Notes: generated by a model from the letters alone, not told the origin. 6,182 nucleotides of DNA from Bacillota bacterium (GCA_021802375.1 JAKAAL010000279.1:1-6182), one strand, 5' to 3'; numbered from the stretch's first letter, positions 1 to 6,104 are shown. A program made the numbers and translations.

Positions 1-1173
1 CACCCAGGCGCGAGTCCTTTCTTGGCTAAGATCCAGTTCCCCATGGGCGATGCCTAAGATGTTGATGGTGACGGGGCAGCCTTGGTCATCCAGCACCAAG
101 TGCTGATATTTGCGCGCTTCTTCATAAAGTGGGCTGTGACGGGTGATCTCTGGGCAAAAGTATCCAAGCAGCCGAAAGCCTTGGCGATGAAGGTCCTCGG
201 ATAAGGTTTCGATACCGGGATACTGGTCGCGATTGAGTTGATGGCTCAAGGGACGCATCCAGAATCGGCGGTGATTCTGTTGAGATCCCGTCCAGTCTTC
301 GGTCCAAACCGCTGAGGAGGGAATCCGCTGGCAGCGAAGAAACTGGGCCAGGGCCCGCACCTGATCTTCCCCACCGACGCTGTCGTTCCAAGGCGCGAAC
401 ACCCACGGAGGGACTAGACTGGGTCGGCCAATGATGGCACTCGATTCCGTAAGAGCTTCGAGCGGATGATCGTAGGAAATGATGTGCCCTCGGGTGGATG
501 GCTGCCAGATGCTGGCGTAAAGGCTTGCCCTCCGACGCTGAAAACGCACCATGCTATCGGCTTCCAACCAGGCGACATAGCCCTGATTCGACATCCACCA
601 GGAGAGAGGGGCGGGACTGGTGTAACCGCCTTTGGGGATGGGTACTCGGCCCGTCCATCGAAGCCAAGGCGAGAGCGGGCCCAATCCCACCGCCCCTTCT
701 TCTACCCACGTGTCGAATCGAGCCTTGGCGGCAATGGGGTGGGAGCGCTGACCAAATCCCTGCAAAATTTCTCGGCCGTTGGATTCAAATCCCCAACCGA
801 GCCGTTGAAAGCCCGGCCGACACCCTATCATCTGCCAAGTTAAGTGATGCGGCGCGTCCCAATGAAAGTGGAGGCAGAGGTCGACCTGAGCAGGCGCGTA
901 TCCCAGTTCGAGAAAGCGATCCTCGCCGATGGTGCGATCGCTGACCACATAGCGCATGGGCAGGCGCTGAAGATTGTGGTCGCGAAAGAAGTCCCAGGCA
1001 ATCAGGTGGTGGACTCGAACGTGCGCCACCCGGGCTACCGAGAGGGTGGAAGCGGTCCAGCGCATGACAGCTTGTCCGCCGCGAGAAATCGTAATGCGAA
1101 GCGGGTGGGGAACGACGCTGACGGTAATCGGCGGCGGGCGCCGGGGATTGGACCGGGGAGTAATGGCGCTCAT
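1..1173 (-). CDS. GH31 family glycoside hydrolase (sulfoquinovosidase/alpha-glucosidase-like), C-terminus cut by window edge
   Basis: A continuous reading frame of 391 codons runs from ATG at 1173 off the left edge. The protein should hydrolyse alpha-glycosides, and no signal peptide is visible. Residues about 1-250 look like the N-terminal beta-rich domain, with GWGFESNGREILQGFGQRS at 127-143 and DTWVEEGAVGLG at 154-165, resembling the WVEEQGVG region of E. coli YihQ. The (beta/alpha)8 domain starts near 253 with PPWVFAPWNDSVGG, then VWTEDWTG at 289-296 and DLSQERTRAW at 381-390. TEDW matches YihQ AQDW, so D293 is the conserved sugar-binding Asp. E292, R302 and W305 resemble sulfonate-site residues of sulfoquinovosidases (E-R-W in the KERWY subgroup), but the Lys/Gln position appears not conserved. 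By alignment with YihQ the nucleophile Asp would fall about 19 codons beyond the window, so activity cannot be judged. The start overlaps the antiporter stop (ATGA). Family is secure; substrate is inference. Confidence 0.85.
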   Translation of the reverse strand, partial: MSAITPRSNPRRPPPITVSVVPHPLRITISRGGQAVMRWTASTLSVARVAHVRVHHLIAWDFFRDHNLQRLPMRYVVSDRTIGEDRFLELGYAPAQVDLCLHFHWDAPHHLTWQMIGCRPGFQRLGWGFESNGREILQGFGQRSHPIAAKARFDTWVEEGAVGLGPLSPWLRWTGRVPIPKGGYTSPAPLSWWMSNQGYVAWLEADSMVRFQRRRASLYASIWQPSTRGHIISYDHPLEALTESSAIIGRPSLVPPWVFAPWNDSVGGEDQVRALAQFLRCQRIPSSAVWTEDWTGSQQNHRRFWMRPLSHQLNRDQYPGIETLSEDLHRQGFRLLGYFCPEITRHSPLYEEARKYQHLVLDDQGCPVTINILGIAHGELDLSQERTRAWV

Positions 1174-2399
1174 GGATTGAGTCCCAGCCGTTCCACCCAC
1201 CATCTGGTCGTGGCGCCTTGCACTAAAATGGTCAGCAGAACGGCCAAAAAAACCATTGCGGAGAGCGTCTTCGCACCCGGGACTTTAGCGGCAGCAAAGA
1301 TCCCGGCCAGTGCTGCCGGCATGACTCCGGTTTCGCGGACCCAGGAGACAAAGGCCATGTCCTTGAGCGTCCAGTGTCCCCGGCGGTCTAGAGGTAGACA
1401 AAGCATGACCGTGAGGGGACGAGAGATGAACATGAATATGGCGATGAGGATGAGCCCTGGAACCAAAATATGCGACACCTGGCCGAAGTCGACTTGTGAG
1501 CCTAATAAAATGAAAATGAGCATGCGAATGACCGTCGCGTTGGTGAAGAGATAGTTTTCGTGGGCGAGGCCGCGTTCGTCCGACAGGGTGCGAGCATAGC
1601 GGTGGCGATTGCCACTGACAATGCCTGCCGTGAAAGCGGCCATAAAGCCACTCGCGCCCAGGCGAGTGGCTACGGCATAACTCACCAACATAATCACCAG
1701 CGAAATGATGGCGGGATGTTCCAAGGAGTCGAGAACAATGTGGCGGTACCGACGTTGGGTTAATAGGGCGTTTAGGGCGTAGCTGCACAAAGCACCGATC
1801 AAGAGGCCTCCCAGCAGCAAGCGGAAAAACTGAACGGTGGCCACACCAAAATGGGCTTGGCCACTGTCGATCACGCCCAAGAGCAAAAGGCTCAAGGCCG
1901 ATGACGTCGCATCGTTAAACGCCGACTCGGCCTCGACCAGCCTAGCTAGAAGAGGCTTGAGGCGGATCTGGCGAAAAAGAGGGATGATGGTGGCAGGATC
2001 GGTGGAGGACAAGACGGCAGCCATTAACCAGGCCAAAATCCATCGACTGCCCAGGAAAACATGAATCGCCAGGGCCATGACTACAGCCGTGATGAGGACG
2101 CCCATGGTGGATAAAATGGCGGTGCCTCTCCAGATTTTCGCTAACATGGTAAGATCCAGACTGCGTCCACCTTCGTAGAGCATAGCCAGTGTACCGATGG
2201 TAAAGAGGAAGTCGGACATGCCACTGGTCGGCGCGATATGAAATGCGTCGATCCCTTGCGGCCCCAACAAAATGCCAACGACCAAGAAAAATAAAATATC
2301 GGGGAGGTTGAGCCAACGCGCCACAAGTTGAGCCGCCAACCCTCCGGCCAAGGCGACCAAAAGACCCTGGATGACCAAGTTCAGACTCGAGCTTCCGAT
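1170..2399 (-). CDS. CPA1-type cation/proton antiporter (NhaP-like)
   Basis: An integral membrane protein of about 409 residues that likely exchanges Na+ or K+ for H+ (Na_H_Exchanger family, PF00999). Counting from the proposed start at 2399, about twelve hydrophobic segments are visible, with family motifs EGG at 76-78, SSTDP at 131-135, ESAFND at 158-163 and RPLTV at 327-331, and WVRETGVMPAALAG at 353-366 where many CPA1 proteins have W-x-G-x-R-G. The Asn-Asp pair of ESAFND is typical of the electroneutral CPA1 branch. The start is uncertain. A strong AAGGAGGG at 2406-2413 is followed six bases later by in-frame ATC (2399-2397), while the nearest in-frame standard codon is TTG at 2378, about 28 bases from the site. 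The frame is open up to GTG at 2534, but that start has no ribosome binding site and would lie upstream of the TATAAT promoter. The TGA stop overlaps the GH31 ATG. Ion specificity is unknown. Confidence 0.9.
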   Translation of the reverse strand: MGSSSLNLVIQGLLVALAGGLAAQLVARWLNLPDILFFLVVGILLGPQGIDAFHIAPTSGMSDFLFTIGTLAMLYEGGRSLDLTMLAKIWRGTAILSTMGVLITAVVMALAIHVFLGSRWILAWLMAAVLSSTDPATIIPLFRQIRLKPLLARLVEAESAFNDATSSALSLLLLGVIDSGQAHFGVATVQFFRLLLGGLLIGALCSYALNALLTQRRYRHIVLDSLEHPAIISLVIMLVSYAVATRLGASGFMAAFTAGIVSGNRHRYARTLSDERGLAHENYLFTNATVIRMLIFILLGSQVDFGQVSHILVPGLILIAIFMFISRPLTVMLCLPLDRRGHWTLKDMAFVSWVRETGVMPAALAGIFAAAKVPGAKTLSAMVFLAVLLTILVQGATTRWWVERLGLNP

Positions 2400-2405
2400 G
2401 CCACT

Positions 2406-2413
2406 CCCTCCTT
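2406..2413 (-). promoter_or_regulatory. Strong ribosome binding site of the antiporter gene
   Basis: The minus strand reads AAGGAGGG, then AGTGGC, then ATC. The 6-base gap to in-frame ATC is ideal. The GTG inside the gap is out of frame and only about one base from the site. This site decides the start question for the antiporter: either a rare ATC start, or translation of a mini-ORF (GTG 2404 or ATG 2416, ending at TGA 2383-2381) that stops two bases before TTG 2378. Confidence 0.65.
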
Positions 2414-2424
2414 CATTGCTTTCT

Positions 2425-2453
2425 ATTATAGTACGAGCTGACAGCGCTATTGA
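2425..2453 (-). promoter_or_regulatory. Sigma-A-type promoter for the antiporter-GH31 operon
   Basis: A perfect TATAAT -10 box lies at 2425-2430 on the minus strand. A weak -35 (TCAATA, 3 of 6 to consensus) lies at 2448-2453 with a 17-base spacer. The predicted transcript start, around 2417-2419, leaves a leader of about 20 bases holding the AAGGAGGG site. This argues against antiporter starts upstream of 2425. Confidence 0.55.
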
Positions 2454-2462
2454 TGAAGAGGA

Positions 2463-2497
2463 TTGACAGTATCGACTCCGATCCGCCACGATAGAAT
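2463..2497 (+). promoter_or_regulatory. Candidate promoter for the ABC transporter operon
   Basis: A perfect TTGACA lies at 2463-2468. With an 18-base spacer the -10 would be CACGAT (2487-2492, 3 of 6). A better -10 sequence, TAGAAT at 2492-2497, sits 23 bases away, which is too far for standard pairing. Location just upstream of the operon and divergent from the antiporter promoter supports a promoter here, but the exact -10 is unsettled. Confidence 0.35.
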
Positions 2498-2544
2498 CAT
2501 CGGTTTGAGTGAGCGGCATCTCAAAAACAGACACAGGGGGATTT

Positions 2545-3378
2545 ATGGACGAGGGGTCGGTGAGTCCAAATGCGGTGGCCGTCGAAGGTCAGGGCTTGTG
2601 GAAGGGATTTTCCACCAAAAAATGGGTGGGTACCAAGCGCCAAGTGACTCGCTCGTATGCGCTCAAAGGCGTCGACCTCGCGGTCAAACGCCGGGAAATT
2701 TTGGGGATTTTAGGGCCCAACGGGTCGGGCAAGTCGACGCTGATTCGGTTGATGGCGACCCTCCTCATTCCGGACCAGGGATGGTTGAAAGTTTTCGGCC
2801 TCGATGTGATACGAGATCGCCAACGGGTGCGCCGATTGATCAATCGGGTGTCGGTAGAAGCAAGTTTTTTCAAGAAACTTACGGCACGAGAGAATTTAGC
2901 GTACGCCGCTGGGCTGTATGGAGTGTCCAACGCGAAGGCACAAGTCGAGGCGACACGGATATTAGCCTCTTTAGGGCTTCAACGTGACAAGCTTGAAGTG
3001 CCCTTAGAGACTTTGTCTCGCGGTCAACAGCAAAAAATTGCGATTGCGCGGGCTCTTTTGACTTCGCCTACGTTGATGTTGTTGGACGAACCGACCACCG
3101 GACTCGATCCCACGTCGCGGCGCGACGTGCAGGAATTTGTATTGAATGTCCGACGCGAGCATGACTCCACGATGGTACTTTGTACCCATGACATGGCTGA
3201 AGCAGAACGCTTGTGCGATAGGATCGCCATTATTCATGAGGGTCGGATCATAGCCGTCGGGACTCCGGCCGATTTGATTGCTTCCTATGCCAGCGGTGGA
3301 GGCTTGGAAGATGCCTTTTTTCACATCACCGGACTCGACCAAGAACGACTTCGAGCCGAAGCCGAGGGAGATGGGTAA
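2545..3378 (+). CDS. ABC-2 type transporter ATP-binding protein (DrrA-like)
   Basis: The cytoplasmic ATPase subunit (277 aa) that powers the permease encoded next. Visible motifs: Walker A GPNGSGKST at 57-65, signature LSRGQ at 157-161, Walker B LMLLDE at 177-182, D-loop TGLDP and H-loop His215 in CTHDMAE. The C-terminal part matches the usual DrrA-like layout, with a predicted role in export of a drug, lipid or polysaccharide. At the Q-loop position the sequence reads VSVEASFFKKLT, so Glu105 seems to replace the usual Gln. ATG 2545 was chosen because AGGGGGA (2535-2541) lies just upstream. In-frame GTG at 2509 has no ribosome binding site and would lie almost at the predicted transcript start; GTG 2560 is another minor option. 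The stop codon TAA overlaps the next gene's ATG by one base. Substrate is not deducible. Confidence 0.93.
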   Translation: MDEGSVSPNAVAVEGQGLWKGFSTKKWVGTKRQVTRSYALKGVDLAVKRREILGILGPNGSGKSTLIRLMATLLIPDQGWLKVFGLDVIRDRQRVRRLINRVSVEASFFKKLTARENLAYAAGLYGVSNAKAQVEATRILASLGLQRDKLEVPLETLSRGQQQKIAIARALLTSPTLMLLDEPTTGLDPTSRRDVQEFVLNVRREHDSTMVLCTHDMAEAERLCDRIAIIHEGRIIAVGTPADLIASYASGGGLEDAFFHITGLDQERLRAEAEGDG

Positions 3379-4187
3379 TGAGTCCAACTGGTCGGGAACT
3401 TCATGCGTTATGGTCAGTGGTTCGGCGAAACTTCCATTTGGTTCGCCGCTACCTCGGATGGGAACTTGTGTTTCTGTTTTACAATGTGATCAATACGCTA
3501 ACCATCGCGTTGATTGCCTTTGCCCTGCCGCCGGCCGACCGCGATCGCACCATTATTTACTTGACCATCGGGGCGCTTTTGTGGAACTTTCTTTCGATTC
3601 TGTTCCAAGAGGTGGCGTCCTCGGTATCCTGGGAGCGGTGGGAAGGCACGATCGAATATAGTTTTATGGCTCCGATTCACCGTTTGACCTACTTGGCGGG
3701 TGTGTGTATGTATGCGGTTCTCTATGGGGTATTGCGGACGATCGTCATTTTGGTAGCCGTCGCACTGTTCTTTCACATTCATTTAGCTCGAGCGGACTGG
3801 CTCGGCGCAGCCATGATCTTGGCCGGATCGAGCCTGCCCTTTATTGGCTTGGGGCTGATTGGCGCGGTGTTGCCGCTTTTGTCTACCGAACGTGGGGCAC
3901 AGGCGACACAAGTGATTCAGGGAGTCATCTTATTGGTGTCAGGCATCTATTATCCGATTAGTGTCTTACCCGGCTGGATTCGCTGGATGTCTCACCTGTC
4001 ACCGGCTACCTATACCTTAGAAGCAGCCCGTCGCGCGATCTTAAACGGGGAGGGACCCTTGCATTTGCTGCCTTTGACTATCAAACTCTTTTTGTCTGGT
4101 TTAATTTTGGTGCCGCTGGGATTGGCGGTATTTCAACTGGCCGAACACTGGGCGATGCGAAACGGGACTTTGAAGCGCAGTGGTTAA
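3378..4187 (+). CDS. ABC-2 type transporter permease
   Basis: The membrane subunit (269 aa) pairing with the preceding ATPase. Hydrophobic segments lie near residues 29-50, 58-80, 104-132, 141-167, 176-197 and 230-253, giving the six-helix topology of ABC-2 permeases. ERWEGTIEYSFMAP at 86-99 matches the amphipathic region after helix 2. GIYYPISVLPGW at 189-200, followed by LSPATYTLEAAR at 207-218, is the conserved C-terminal signature of the family. The start is clear: GAGGGAG at 3364-3370, seven bases before ATG, and a TAATG overlap with the ATPase stop, so the two subunits are translationally coupled. An exporter is expected from the family, but no cargo gene is nearby to name the substrate. 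Confidence 0.92.
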   Translation: MSPTGRELHALWSVVRRNFHLVRRYLGWELVFLFYNVINTLTIALIAFALPPADRDRTIIYLTIGALLWNFLSILFQEVASSVSWERWEGTIEYSFMAPIHRLTYLAGVCMYAVLYGVLRTIVILVAVALFFHIHLARADWLGAAMILAGSSLPFIGLGLIGAVLPLLSTERGAQATQVIQGVILLVSGIYYPISVLPGWIRWMSHLSPATYTLEAARRAILNGEGPLHLLPLTIKLFLSGLILVPLGLAVFQLAEHWAMRNGTLKRSG

Positions 4188-4207
4188 AGAGCGGGATGGA
4201 GAATAGG

Positions 4208-5194
4208 ATGCAGATGCAGCGTATAGGCTTAATTGTCAATCCGATGGCAGGAAGAGATATTCGGCGCTTAGTCGCCAGAGCTTCGTTAACTTCGTCGACC
4301 GATAAGCTGCAAGCAGCGCGGCGGGTTGTCGCTGGGGCAGCCCAAGCCGGCAAGGTGGAGGTGGTCCTCAACGACGATTGGGAGGGCATGGGACGGGCGC
4401 TTCAGGCGGAATATCCCGACGTTATCCGGTTGTTGGCCCCCGACCAGTCCCATCCGACGAGTGTTTCGGGTCGAACTCAAGTGTGGACGCAAGCGCTGGA
4501 AGCTGACGGCGTTTCGGTGATAATGGTTATCGGCGGAGACGGGACTCAACGCAACGCCACCGAAGCCATGCCCGAGATCCCCCTGTTGGCCCTCGCCGGA
4601 GGCACCAACAACGTGGCTTGTTGGCTAGGTGACGAAACCGTGGCCGGATACGCCGCGGCCATGTGGGCGCTAGAGAAACCGGCGCTGGAGGACACTGGGA
4701 CCCAGGTGAAGGTGATTCATGTGCAAACGGAACGCGAAGCGCAAACGTTAGCATTGATTGATGTGGCATTTGTTCGGCAGCGATACACCGGTGCGCTGGC
4801 AGTGTGGAGCGCGTCCGATGTCTCGCAACTTCTGCTGGCGGTCGCGGATCCCGCTCGCCCTGGCTTATCGAATGTCGGGGGGATGTTGACCCGCCTGACT
4901 CCAGAAGAGGACCAGGGCTTGGAGGTGGGGTTGACGCCTTCGGGCGCGTCGGGTCGGTCGGTGCCTGCGGTGTTGGCGCCAGGACTGATGGCCGTGTTTT
5001 CCGTGCAATACGTGGAAAGGATCGCGCTCGGCAAGAGCATTTTCTGGAAAGCCGAAGAGGGGGGGAGCTTGGCTCTGGATGGCGAACGCACGGTGGTGAT
5101 GGCTCCCGGGGAAACTGTGTCGCTGACGATTCGACGCGATGGGCCTTGGTTTTTGCATCCCGGACGCATCCTGGAAAAGGTCGCTGGTCACTAA
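4208..5194 (+). CDS. AcoX/COG3199-type ATP-NAD kinase-like protein
   Basis: Predicted cytoplasmic protein of 328 aa resembling the ATP-NAD kinase/AcoX group (PF01513 fold, COG3199). Seen in order: GLIVNPMAGRDIRRLVARAS near the N-terminus (NPMAG at 11-15), the nucleotide-binding GGDGTQRN at 109-116, AGGTNN at 130-135 followed by ETVAGYAAA, and LDGER at 290-294 in a C-terminal beta-rich region. GGDGT is the hallmark of NAD kinases and diacylglycerol kinases, and the N-terminal stretch with GGTNN plus TVAG is typical of AcoX. AcoX is named from acetoin operons, but no acetoin dehydrogenase gene is present here, so the true substrate is unknown. ATG 4208 follows GGAG (4198-4201) by six bases. ATG 4196 is a four-residue-longer alternative with a weaker site (AAAGAG). 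The gap to the permease stop is only 20 bases, so this is probably the third gene of the ABC operon. Confidence 0.85.
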   Translation: MQMQRIGLIVNPMAGRDIRRLVARASLTSSTDKLQAARRVVAGAAQAGKVEVVLNDDWEGMGRALQAEYPDVIRLLAPDQSHPTSVSGRTQVWTQALEADGVSVIMVIGGDGTQRNATEAMPEIPLLALAGGTNNVACWLGDETVAGYAAAMWALEKPALEDTGTQVKVIHVQTEREAQTLALIDVAFVRQRYTGALAVWSASDVSQLLLAVADPARPGLSNVGGMLTRLTPEEDQGLEVGLTPSGASGRSVPAVLAPGLMAVFSVQYVERIALGKSIFWKAEEGGSLALDGERTVVMAPGETVSLTIRRDGPWFLHPGRILEKVAGH

Positions 5195-5404
5195 TTGAGA
5201 AATTCTGAGAGGCCCATCTAGTGCAGCTCTGACTGCAGGGGACCGAAATCAACAAAGTCGGGGGGTTAGGATGTCCGAATGGTGTCGGTCCACGGCGATC
5301 TAGCACGATAGGCGGGCGCGTCCAGGGGCCGTTAGGCGGTTGGCCGCTCCGAGTTGCGAACGACCCCCCCGCGGTCAAAGATGCAGAAGATTGCGGCACG
5401 CATA
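5195..5404. other. Non-coding stretch after the operon
   Basis: No frame shows protein-like content. The only structure near the operon end is a 5-bp stem (TGCAG at 5222-5226, CTGCA at 5233-5237) without a T-run, so no intrinsic terminator can be called. The rest is GC-rich with short G and C runs and no recognisable RNA gene. Confidence 0.5.
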
Positions 5405-5412
5405 TAACCTTT
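5405..5412 (+). repeat. Left target-site duplication (TAACCTTT) of the MITE
   Basis: Eight bases identical to 5567-5574 and directly abutting the outer end of the left terminal inverted repeat. An exact 8-bp direct repeat at both outer ends of an inverted-repeat element is the signature of transposition. Confidence 0.8.
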
Positions 5413-5566
5413 CATACATCCTAAGATGAGTCAGGTGGCAGGGCCGGATCCCAACTCTGTGAGGAAAATACCCCTTTGTTTCTCCACGTGAAGTAGAAAC
5501 TCTGGGATCATTTTAGGCCATCGCCTCCACTTGGAGAATGGAACCTGACTCATCTTAAGATGCATG
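5413..5566. mobile_element. 154-bp MITE-like non-autonomous element
   Basis: The ends are 24-bp inverted repeats at 5413-5436 and 5543-5566, matching at 22 of 24 positions. They share the inner 15 bases TAAGATGAGTCAGGT, and mismatches fall only at repeat positions 4 and 9. Both outer ends read CAT. Perfect 8-bp direct repeats TAACCTTT flank it. The interior has no open frame of note but has further inverted repeats: GATCCCA (5447-5453) with TGGGATC (5503-5509), and GTTTCT (5478-5483) with AGAAAC (5495-5500), the latter centred on the element midpoint. The whole could fold into a long hairpin. It must be moved by a transposase encoded elsewhere. CAT ends and an 8-bp duplication loosely recall IS4-family elements, but I cannot fix the family. 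Confidence 0.8.
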
Positions 5567-5574
5567 TAACCTTT
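5567..5574 (+). repeat. Right target-site duplication (TAACCTTT) of the MITE
   Basis: Exact copy of 5405-5412, abutting the outer end of the right terminal inverted repeat. Removing the element and one copy restores a continuous pre-insertion sequence (CATA-TAACCTTT-ACCTTC). Confidence 0.8.
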
Positions 5575-5759
5575 ACCTTCTTGCGGTATTCGGTGAATTG
5601 GTCACGCTGTAGTCTGTTAACGTCGGAGTGTGGGTGGCAACGCTTGGGGCGTGTACGCCTCGGTTCCTTTCATAACAGCCTGTCTTGTCAAGAGCGGCTA
5701 AAGCCATTGGGGGGACGATGGGCTCTTGGCAGTGCCTCTTGACGGCCGACAGGGCTCGA
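5575..5759. other. Non-coding stretch between MITE and IS remnant
   Basis: No supportable gene. It contains ATTCGGTGAA (5588-5597), present inverted at 5888-5897, and CTGTTAACGTC (5614-5624), present as a direct copy at 5899-5909. These hint at duplicated or rearranged mobile DNA. Confidence 0.4.
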
Positions 5760-5898
5760 TTGACACTTCCCTCCCTGAAGGGAGAGGATTCTTGCGAGGA
5801 ACCCACTCAGGGGATCTTTACTGCAAAGGGTGAGCCAAACACGCCCTATCCGGTCGCCTATGGCCTTCGGGTACTTGGGAAAAGCGTTCACCGAATCC
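5760..5898 (-). mobile_element. Probable decayed IS200/IS605-type (tnpB-associated) right end
   Basis: On the minus strand the sequence reads CGCAAGAATCC, then a hairpin CTCCC-TTCA-GGGAG (5771-5784), then GAAGTGTCAA ending at 5760. From memory this resembles the right ends of many tnpB-carrying IS200/IS605 elements, where the tnpB 3' end and its guide (omega) RNA end in a GC hairpin followed by a TCAA-type terminus. Translating upstream on the minus strand gives fragments that could be a frame-disrupted tnpB tail (SSQESSPFREGSVN in one frame, FLARILSLQGGKCQS in another), with stop codons between. No TnpB catalytic motif or zinc finger is present in the window, so the element would be a remnant. 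The upstream limit at 5898 is arbitrary. Confidence 0.35.
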
Positions 5899-6044
5899 TG
5901 TTAACGTCTGGGCTTGACGACGCGATCCAGTTTACGCCTCCCCCGATGGGGAAAGCCTACCACCAAACGTATCCAATTTTCCAAGGGAGAACCGCTGTGT
6001 AAGATAGCACGAATGCCGGAAGGTGGTTCGTTGGGGACAAAAAC

Positions 6045-6104
6045 TTTCGCTTAATGGCGAACGGCTGATATCCCCAGGCTTAGCCTGATATTCCCGCGCT
6101 GAAA
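6045..6104. repeat. Hairpin-rich region with 20-bp imperfect tandem repeat, possible IS terminus
   Basis: CTGATATCCCC starts at 6065 and CTGATATTCCC at 6085, exactly 20 bases apart, with 14 of 20 positions matching between the two units. Upstream is TTCGC-TTAATG-GCGAA (6046-6061), and the perfect hairpin CAGGCT-T-AGCCTG (6075-6087) spans the repeat junction. Repeats of about 20 bp near the ends are known from IS21-family elements, so this may be an IS21-like end with the transposase genes beyond the window. A regulatory site for a downstream gene is the alternative. The rest of 5910-6182 is non-coding and AT-rich after 6105. Confidence 0.35.

Noticed and set aside
466..1554. Long plus-strand open frames across 466-944 and 844-1554
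   Set aside because: They lie antisense to the GH31 and antiporter genes, have no family resemblance and show low-complexity or Arg/Met-rich content typical of shadow frames.
2463..2497. Pairing TTGACA (2463) with TAGAAT (2492) as one strong promoter
   Set aside because: The 23-base spacer is outside the working range; kept only as a low-confidence promoter region with a weaker -10.
5222..5237. Hairpin TGCAG/CTGCA after the ABC-AcoX operon as a terminator
   Set aside because: Only five base pairs and no following T-run.
4527..5399. 290-residue minus-strand frame opposite the AcoX-like gene
   Set aside because: Antisense to a protein with clear motifs; its translation is Pro/Ser/Arg-rich without domains and with no promoter or ribosome binding site.
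5573..5806. 77-residue minus-strand frame beginning MGSSQESSPFREGSVN
   Set aside because: Its beginning looks like the tail of a decayed tnpB and the remainder lies beyond the presumed element end; no start signal, so not called a gene.
5685..6002. 105-residue plus-strand frame in the last kilobase
   Set aside because: It runs across the IS-remnant hairpin, has no ribosome binding site and no recognisable domain; treated as chance.
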